From: Linum tenue
Lineage: Eukaryota; Streptophyta; Magnoliopsida; Malpighiales; Linaceae
Reading direction: 5' to 3'
Assembly (NCBI GenBank): GCA_946122785.1
Contig: CAMGYJ010000005.1
Span: 89,398,547 to 89,462,546 of the forward strand
Length of the DNA: 64,000 bases
Part shown: positions 56,825 through 64,000 of the stretch, one piece after another
How positions within the stretch are numbered: the first letter of the stretch is position 1
Layout: every line of letters begins with the position of its first letter
Program-made: the position numbers and the translations under genes
The notes under the pieces: generated by a model
Databases searched by the model: none
Seen by the model: only the letters and a program-made list of their open reading frames with translations
Told to the model about the DNA's origin: nothing

Positions 56825-57514
56825 TTAGCGACCAACTCTTTGGTCATCCCTCTCCCGGCCCCACCTCCTCACACTCAACTGAAACTCCGCCGCCGCAACC
56901 AAAAAGGCAGCCGTCTGCACCGGGCTCAGCGCCTCCACCATCCCCGCCACCGTCACCCCGCGGAGAGAGTCGGCGCTGAGCATGACCGACAGCATCGCCG
57001 ACTTGAGCGAATCCACCGCCTCGTCCACCTGCGGCCTCTCCCCGTCGATCTGGCTGGCGGTCCGCCGCACCAGCCCCAGCATCGCCGGCGACGCGATGCT
57101 CTCCTGGATCGCCGCCATTGCCTCGGTCAGCATCCTCTCCTCCCTCCTGGTCTCGGCCCGGACCACCTCGACGGCGCGGATCTGGTCCGGGGTGAGGTCC
57201 GGGACGACGCGGCGGAGGAGGGTGAAGACGGTGGAGGGGCGGAACTCGCCGAGCCAGAGGAGGCTGCGCTCGAAGGAGGAGAGCCAGGGCGGGGAGAGGA
57301 AGAGGCAGGCGCCGTCGCGGCTGGCAGCGGCGGATTTCTCCCGGTAGTAGAGCCTGTAGTGGGACAAGGACTGCTCGATCAGGGCCGCGAGGTGGTGGTC
57401 CCCGTACTCCGGTTTTTCCGGGGAGAGCGCGTCGAGGAGTTGGGACAGGAGGGTTTCCTGACGGTCCAGCCATTGGTGGAAGAAGGACTCGAACGGCGTC
57501 GTGGCAGTTGCCAT
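56825..57514 (-). CDS. DOG1-domain protein (DOG1-like)
   Basis: Single exon, 229 residues, start ATG at 57514 chosen because the conserved domain begins at once (FESFFHQWLDRQ). An in-frame ATG at 57664 would add a Lys-rich leader without similarity. The DOG1 domain runs through residues 8-220: LLSQLLDAL, YRLYYREKSAAA, FLSPPWLSSFERSLLWLGE, then helices with LTPDQIRAVEVVRAETRREE, and a C-terminal block ending SVRRWGRERD. In plants this domain occurs in DOG1 (seed dormancy, PP2C and heme binding) and in TGA-type bZIP factors; no bZIP is present here. Length fits DOG1-like proteins. No lesions. It is the only plausible intact host gene in the window; it is flanked by a hAT-like element and by element X. 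Confidence 0.9.
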   Translation of the reverse strand: MATATTPFESFFHQWLDRQETLLSQLLDALSPEKPEYGDHHLAALIEQSLSHYRLYYREKSAAASRDGACLFLSPPWLSSFERSLLWLGEFRPSTVFTLLRRVVPDLTPDQIRAVEVVRAETRREERMLTEAMAAIQESIASPAMLGLVRRTASQIDGERPQVDEAVDSLKSAMLSVMLSADSLRGVTVAGMVEALSPVQTAAFLVAAAEFQLSVRRWGRERDDQRVGR

Positions 57515-57888
57515 TTTGGACTCTCTTTTTGTTTTGTTTTTTTTAGCGTGGGAGAGCAAGTTACAGTAGGTGTGTGAGTGAGTGAGGGGGGTTTTGGGAT
57601 TGGGAGTTGGGAGAGATGTGAGCTTGATGACCACGTGCTTGGTATTTGTGGTGGGATTTATCATTTATACCCGTGAAATGTCGGTATTTTCTTCTTCTTC
57701 ATTCTTTGAGTATTATTTTAATTTTAGCGTGTGATATTCTTTCCTGATTTTCTTATGTGGCAAGGAATAGAAACTTTCTTATGTGGCAAGGAATAGAAAC
57801 GGCGTGTTTAGTGGTAGATGGGATGAGATAGGGTGACAAGGCTTGGGATAGAATTGGTTACTGTATTATTATGAGTAATTAAATTTGG
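57515..57888. other. Upstream region of the DOG1-like gene
   Basis: Probable promoter and leader of the minus-strand gene. It contains a perfect 26-bp tandem duplication at 57749-57774 and 57775-57800 (TTTCTTATGTGGCAAGG...). I cannot place a confident TATA box. Confidence 0.5.
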
Positions 57889-58627
57889 ATCTTCAAATTT
57901 AAGTACATTCAGAAAATTCAGATTTAAAAGTTGTGAATTAAAAACATTTTATTTTCTCTAGTTTTCTTAATTGGCTCTAATCTTCTTCGTTCTAACTAGG
58001 ATTGCATTTTTTTTCCCCCACAAATGGAACGAGTTCGTTGTGCTCAACAAAATGAGATCAATTTTCAATATATTTCGAGAATTTTTTTTTTCATACCTCC
58101 CGTTACCAACTACATACCATATGGTAACTTCTTCGTTTTCAAGTCGTTTTTGGAAACGTTTGCCCAGAATGAACGAGTTCATCATGATCTATTGGATCTA
58201 TAAATTTCTAGGTGAAAAAAATACAGGACCAAAAATTATCATACTTTACCACTATGGTATGTGGGTGGTAACTTGTGGTAAACAATGATGAATGTCGTAA
58301 ATGACAGTTAGTATACTCAACTATCATGTATTTAACCTTCCTACCATATTGGTATGTTCATACCATCATGGTATGCTTTCTTACCATATGGTATTAAATA
58401 GGAACATATCATATGGTATTGACTGGTAAAAATGACTCAATTTTTTTGTTCTAAATATATATATCAAAGTGAATATCAGTTTAAAAAGAGCACAATTAAT
58501 CTAATTTATCTTTGCAAAAAAAAATCAACTTAAAACGAGAGAGAAATCGTCCGTCAAAAATTAAAGGGGAAAAGATAAAAAGTTCTCCACGAGAGAAAAA
58601 GATGTTGATGTGAACGAGTTATTCATG

Positions 58628-58656
58628 GTTACTCACCATAGGGTTACTGACCTGAT
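58628..58656. repeat. MULE K-like terminal sequence inside element X
   Basis: GGTTACTCACCATAGGGTTACTGACC parallels the right end of MULE K (GGTTACTCAC...GGGTTACTCACCC). Confidence 0.5.
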
Positions 58657-59217
58657 TCGCTCCCGAGTGACAACCCTTTTAAGAGTGTCAAAATAACAAC
58701 CCATATCTTAGTCATTGATTCTCTTCTCTTTTCTCTTATTTTCAAATTAGTTGTGCAGATTAACATAAGGGTAATTTTGGAATGAAAAACTTACCACATA
58801 GAATCCTTTCTCATTTTCTATATAATCTATTTTCAAAAAAATAAAAATAAATCCAACCCCTTTCCCTTTGCTTCCCTCTCTCTTCCCTCTCCCCAGAACT
58901 CTATCCTCCTCCTCCTCCTCTATTTCTCCATGTCGTCGCCGCCTCCGTCTCTGCATCCCGCCACAGTCGTCCCGCCCTCCGCCTCCCGCCGCCGCCGCCC
59001 CATCACCCTCTCCCTGTCTCGCCCTCCTCTTCCCACCACAGTCGCGCCATCACCCTCTTCCAGTCACTGCCCTACCGCCATCCTCAGTCTCCCACAACCG
59101 CCGCCGCCGCTAGGTCACCGCCTCTCCATTTCCTCATCCCCTGATTTTTTTCTCTAAGGTCTGTGATTTTTTCAGATTCCAAATCTGTTTTTTTTGTGTT
59201 ATTCTCTAGTGGTAACG

Positions 59218-59284
59218 CTACCACTACTCACTGGTAGCGTACCGCTATCAGTGATAATGGTACGCTACCAGTGAGTAGTGGTAG
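59218..59284. repeat. Perfect 26-bp inverted repeat with 15-nt loop
   Basis: Arms 59218-59243 and 59259-59284 are exact complements (beginning CTACCACTACTCACTGG). Further partial copies (CACTACCACTGGTAGCG, TCAGTGATAATGGTAGCG) follow to about 59355. Confidence 0.9.
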
Positions 59285-59674
59285 CACTATCACTACCACT
59301 GGTAGCGCTGTCAGTGATAATGGTAGCGTATCATTAGACGAAAAACACTACCACTAGCACACTAACAGAGTGATACTTTTTTTGTAGGTGGTCGGAGCGA
59401 GTCTGATTGGAGGATTTCACCGGAGAAAGTCTGTCGGTCGGAGTGAAGGTAGCTCCTGCAAAACGAAGAGAGAGATAGGAAGAGAGAGAAATATATTTGT
59501 GGTAGGATTTCAATTTCAAAATAAAGAATTGTATTTAAGGTAGATTTTAAATTCCCAAAATGTAATTAATATAAAAAGGAAAGTAATTAATATTTTTTTA
59601 ACTATCCAATTTGACCTTGGTTGTCAAACTCACAAGTCACAACCCTTTAAGGTTGTCACCATATCCTGTCTTTA

Positions 59675-60400
59675 GGGATGACAATCAAACCCATAACCGC
59701 GGGTATCCGACCTCCCCCGACCTAGTCAACGCGGGGAATCCCCGCTTTGACCGGATATGGGGCGGGTATGGGTAAAACCCGAAAAATGTTTGATGGGTAT
59801 GGGGCGGGTATGGTTTTAGTCTCCCCCGCCCCGTACCCATACCCCATACCTATACCCGCCCCATCGAGAACATTTTTTCACATATAATAAATACATTGAT
59901 TAAATTGTAACCTATCAATAATAGTGACTGTAACTCAAGAAAATATTTAGTAGAAATGTAATTGGATGGCCACGCAAATCAAAATCTAATTAATTTTTCT
60001 CAACTCTCCCTTCACTCTTTCATTTCCCCTCGTGTTAACACAATTATGTTAGTTAGCTATTACTTAGTAGATGAATTAAAGTAAGATAATAATAATTTGG
60101 ATTACATTGTATTATATCTTATAGATTAATGGATGTTTTAGGATAAGATGCTTTGAACCGTGTTAAGAATGAGTGTTTCTTTGTCAACTTCATGATATAA
60201 TAGGTGCATTTAGTACTATAATTGAAAAATTACATATAAAATTTTTAGGTGTTATAATGTTTGATGTACGGGCAGGTATTACCCATGGGTACCCGAAACC
60301 CACGGGTATGTGGATGGGTTTACAAAACCTTCCTTCGCATGGGTATGGGACGGATGTGGATTTGGATATTTGAAAGCGGGGATGGGGAAAGCGGGGATGT
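59675..60400. mobile_element. hAT-like remnant rich in GGGTATGGG motifs
   Basis: The left end TAGGGATGACAATCAAACCC looks like a hAT terminus. The subterminal GGCGGGTATGGG / CCCATACCCGCC motifs recur near 60270-60400. The right end and target duplication were not found. Confidence 0.4.
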
Positions 60401-60610
60401 GGATTTGTATAGTTATTTATTATACTTAAATAAATTATTTTCTGTATAATATTATAATCTATTATTGCAATATATTCAAGAAATTTTTGAGTCCACATAA
60501 TCTAAACAATATTGGCTCCGCCCATGAGTGGGGAGGCAGTTCCGACTTCTGCTGGATAACTTTGTGGTGCATAAGCATACATAATCAGCTATATCAATGC
60601 CACATTACTA

Positions 60611-61499
60611 TTTATGGAAGAATTTGATGTTTTCTCTTCTAAATTTTTTAACAGACTATATCTCTTTCGTTTTAAGTTGGGGATAGCCGACACTCATCTT
60701 GCTCTAGGACTCTATTTTGCAGAATGGATATTGACGAATCTGCAGAACGCGAAATCCGGACTGTTATTCGAAGTTGCTGCGTGGTACTTGTGGAAAAGGC
60801 GCAACGAATGGATATTTGAGAAAAAGGAGCAGTCGGACGCAGTTTGGCAGAACGGATTTGTTGCTGGTCTAAAAAATCACTCAAGCTCAAGAAGGGGATA
60901 AAACGATCCACTCTGCCGCTAAGCGTAAATCAAAGGAAGAGTTATCGTGGAAACCACATGAGCAAGGTTGGGTTTCTGTCCATACGGATGGATCTGTTCA
61001 GAAGCCCAGTTCAGAAGCAACAGCAGGTGGCCTGATCCATAATCATCTCGGCCAATGCCTTGGGGCGTTCAGCTCCAACCTTGGTGAATGCACAATTACA
61101 AGGGCTGAGATCAAAGGATCCATTCAAGGCCACCAATTAGCTTGGAACAGAGGTTTTCGGGGGTGCATCTTCATTTAGATTCACTTGCAGACGTCCAGAT
61201 TATGTCCTCTAATGATGGAGGTGATCACAGGTATTTGATTCAGGTTCGGCAATTCCAGAAGTTGCTTCAACAAAATTGGGAGATCAAAGTCTCTCATGCG
61301 TTCAGAGAGTGCAATAAGCCAGCGGACTACTTGGCTAATAAGGGTCACTCTTATAGTATAGGTTGCCATGAGTTCAATATTTCTGACCCGAGACTTTCAT
61401 TCTGGATTTTGTACGATATGATGGGCATTACCTAAACTCGTCTAATCTAAGAGTCAGACAGGGGTGCCCTTTTAGCACCCCATTTTCCTACCCAAAAAA
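60611..61499 (+). pseudogene. 3' end of an L1-type LINE: RNase H domain
   Basis: Plus-strand frames encode a WLWKRRN-type linker region (YLWKRRNEWIFEKKE near 60790). An RNase H of the plant LINE type follows: HTDGSV near 60985, TRAEIKG near 61100, LHLDSLAD near 61175, and FRECNKPADYLANKG near 61310. The stop is at 61433-61435, then a 3' end with A8 at about 61492-61499. The domain is broken by stops and shifts. It is 5' truncated, as is usual for LINE insertions, and joins the right arm of element X directly at the A tail. Confidence 0.82.
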
Positions 61500-61888
61500 A
61501 ATTGTGCTCGTCAAAATGATATCCCCTTTGATATATTTTTTGAATAAAATTTTTTGAGGCATTTAGTACTAGTCTATGCCATGGTGGTATTTTTTAGTAT
61601 TACATAAGAGCATACCACGTGGTATGAACATACTAGACTGTAGAATTGTTGAATAAATGATAGTAGGAATAGACTGTCATTTACAACTTTCAACATTGTG
61701 TACCACAAGTTACCACCCCCACACCAGAGTGGTATGGGGTGGTATTTTTTGGTCCTATATTTCTCCGCAGAAATTTGTAGATCCAACAAATCATGATGAA
61801 CTTGTTCTTTCTGTGCAAGAATTTTCCAAATCAACTTAAAAATGAAGGAGATACCATATAGTATGTAGGTGTTCACGAGTGGTATGAG

Positions 61889-63155
61889 TAGGGATGGGCA
61901 TTCGGTCGGTTCGGTCCAAACCGAACCGAATTGACAACTACCGAGGTTCCGATTACAGTCACATGACAAACCGAGTTCGAACCGAATTATAACACGGTTC
62001 GATTTTATGCCCACAACCGAAAATCCCCTGCTGTGATATTTTACTTTCGCACTTTGGTGCTGCTTTGGCTGGGCAGAAGGGCTGTTGCGGCGATGGTGTG
62101 AAAGTAGGGGTGGGCATTCGGTCGGTTCGGTTTTGACCGAACCAAAATTATGAATAACGGGTCCCCGAATTCTCCCAAACCTCAAACCAAATTCGAACCG
62201 TATTATAATTCGGTTCGTTTTTTAATACAAAACCGAATTTGTGAAACTACTTGTATTTTCTCACTTTTAAATTATTTTTCATCCCTAATATAAACAATAA
62301 ATATGCAATTATATGCATCATCAATGATAAAATCAAACTTTTCAACACATAAATCATAAAACATTTCAAATATTTAAGTCTAAAAACAACTACAAACATA
62401 AAAATCCACCATTTGGAGCTTGCAATTATAATATTTCGGTTTTTCGGTCGGAAATTCGGTTCAGTTGAAAGAACCCTGATTTCCTAACTATCTATATTTT
62501 CCTTCCGAATTCCGAACCGAATAGCATTAATTCGGTTTCAGTTCGGTTTAATTCAATTTCGGAGGATGGATTTCTGGGAGCCGTGATTTGCTGTGGCGGC
62601 GATGATGTGAGTGGCTAGTGACGGTGGCTGTCCGAGAGAGACGAAAGGTTGGAGGCGACGAGTGGCGGTGGGAGTCTGTGAGAGACAGAGGGTGGGAGGC
62701 GGCGATTGGCAATGGGAGAGGCGGAGAGAGCAGAGAGTGAGGGACGGAGTGGCCGAGTGGCTGGCTAGGGTGTTGGCGGCGGCCGGCGGCTACTGGCAAT
62801 GACTACTTCCTCTCTCAATCTCACAATTAAATAGGGTTAATTAATGGTGGGGTTTGGGACTTGGGTTGTCACTTCTGCTAGACAATGAGTGGGCTATTGG
62901 GCTCAGACTTTAGGGGTTTCTCCAAAAGGGTTGGGCTGGACCAGGGAGTTGGCCACTTGGGTTGGGTCTTAGGCAGTTGGGCTACATTTCGGTTTTTCGG
63001 TCGAAATTTCGGAATTTCGGTTCGGTTCATACAAACCTGTATCCCGAAACATGGCATTTACCCCTCCGATTTCCGAGCCGAATAGCCTCAATTTCGATTT
63101 CTGTCGGTTTTTGTTCGGTTGGGTTCGGGTTTACCGACCCGCATGCCCACCCCTA
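61889..63155. mobile_element. hAT-like element inserted in the right arm of element X
   Basis: Ends TAGGGATGGGCAT and ATGCCCACCCCTA; exact 8-bp target duplication GGTATGAG at 61881-61888 and 63156-63163. A second internal start TAGGGGTGGGCATTCGG is at 62105, so it is a composite or nested pair. Subterminal CGGTTCGG motifs are abundant. No transposase. Confidence 0.9.
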
Positions 63156-63373
63156 GGTATGAGTGACATAAATTTTTTTCATGAAATATATTTAAAACAA
63201 TGCATCTCATTTCGCATAGCACAACGAACTCGTTCCCTTTGTGGGAAAAAATGAAATTCAAATTATAACGAATAAAATAAGAATAAATTAAAAGATCTAG
63301 GTAAAATAAAAAAGACTTTAATTTTTAACATTTAGATCTGAAACTCACTTAAAATAAAAGGGGCCAAATTTAT

Positions 63374-64000
63374 TTATGTAATATCATGCTTATTGACCTT
63401 ATCTGTAGCCTATGAGCTTTAGTTATGCAAAAGGCTAGGAAACAAATAAAGAAAGTATTTGATTAGTAAAGGAGGATCGAATCGGATCGGAGGAGATAAT
63501 AATAAAGTTAGCAAAATTACTTATGTTTGGTTCGACTTTTAGAAGTGTTTTTCAGTTTTAAAAGCTGAAGCAGGGCCAAACACCTCTAAAAGTTCGGCTT
63601 TTGAAAAGCCGAAAAGCGCTTTTGTATAACATAAAAGCAGAAGCTCCGATTTGGAGCTTCTGCGAAAAGCTGTTTTGAAAATACAAGATTATATTTCAGA
63701 AAATATAATTTCCTTTCATTTATATCTTTTTAAAAATAAAATAAACTATAAAATCATATTATTTAATATAAAAGAAGTCTAACAAGATCCATTTTGACTA
63801 TATTTTATTATTTAGAATTATTATTCATAGTTTATATTATAAGTCCTTTATAGTCATTTTACACAAGTACACTTTTAATAAATTTTAAACCAAACACTCA
63901 ACTGTTTTTTTTTTCTTTTGAAAAGTACTTCTCTAAAAGCTCAAGCCAGAAACTGTTTTTATAAAAGCTACAGCAAGGCTAAACTGAGCCATTGTAACAC
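63374..64000. other. No gene; possible MITE
   Basis: 63519-63990 is AT-rich and self-complementary in parts (AGCAGAAGCTCC / GGAGCTTCTGC near 63640; GTTTGGTTCGACTTTTAGAAG near the left, TTTTAGAGAAGT on the opposite strand near the right). Ends are not sharp enough to call. Confidence 0.35.

Larger units (their letters stand above)
57889..63373. mobile_element. Element X: long-inverted-repeat element with TACCATATGGTA motifs
   Basis: The left arm (57889-58490) and right arm (61502-61888 plus 63156-63373) are inverted copies. Landmarks: GGAACGAGTTCGTTGTGC at 58026 and its complement at 63219; GGTGGTAACTTGTGGTA at 58265 and its complement at 61701. The right arm is split by a hAT insertion. Motifs TACCATATGGTA and close variants are in both arms. 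The interior holds a LINE fragment and a MULE-K-like terminal sequence at 58628-58656. No transposase of its own was found; target duplication not identified. Confidence 0.65.

Noticed and set aside
56840..57577. 245-codon plus-strand ORF over the DOG1-like gene
   Set aside because: Antisense shadow of the GC-rich DOG1 coding sequence; no recognisable domain, low-complexity composition.
58930..59157. Pro/Ser-rich ORFs as a gene
   Set aside because: Low-complexity CT-rich sequence without a domain; similar to leader-like DNA captured in transposons.

Overview
This is nuclear DNA of a flowering plant, probably a eudicot (a guess from sequence style). Evidence: GT-AG introns, plant-type LTR retrotransposons primed by tRNA-Asp and tRNA-iMet, MULE, hAT and LINE elements, and one plant DOG1-family gene. 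It is a deeply nested transposon landscape. The only convincing intact host gene is the DOG1-domain gene at 56825-57514 (minus).

Layout. 1-1189: edge of a spliced coiled-coil gene (minus) and a tRNA-like remnant. 1190-21588: an Athila/Tat-type Ty3-gypsy element (A) with 1.36-kb LTRs. A second, younger, gag-protease-only relative (B, 6861-14993, target duplication GGTAT) sits inside its integrase; A also carries a third ORF with its own apparent promoter. 21589-28250: a left-truncated MULE (K) with convergent Ulp1-like protease and FAR1-type transposase genes, whose introns and intergenic DNA are filled with arrays of the palindrome TACCATATGGTA. 29478-40037: an old L1-type LINE (minus, 18-bp target duplication) holding a hAT-like element (33849-39174), which in turn holds a young gag-less chromovirus (34197-38480). 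41122-51483: two LTRs of a third Athila/Tat-like family (C), a decayed MuDR transposase split by a 2.5-kb solo LTR, and small hAT insertions. 52464-53401: a Pack-MULE carrying the C-terminal end of a PHT1 phosphate transporter gene. 54063-55801: a second Pack-MULE-like element. 55990-64000: hAT-like elements, the DOG1-like gene, and a long-inverted-repeat element (X, 57889-63373) that re-uses the TACCATATGGTA motif.

Most nestings are dated relative to each other by exact target-site duplications read directly in the sequence. Three points stand out. First, MULE K pairs a Ulp1-like gene with element-wide palindrome arrays, recalling the VANC anti-silencing system of Arabidopsis VANDAL elements. 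Second, a 48-nt two-stem RNA motif with compensatory changes occurs four times in A and B. Third, the A and B LTRs carry modular dyad clusters with the same architecture but different sequence, and the A version recurs upstream of the third ORF.
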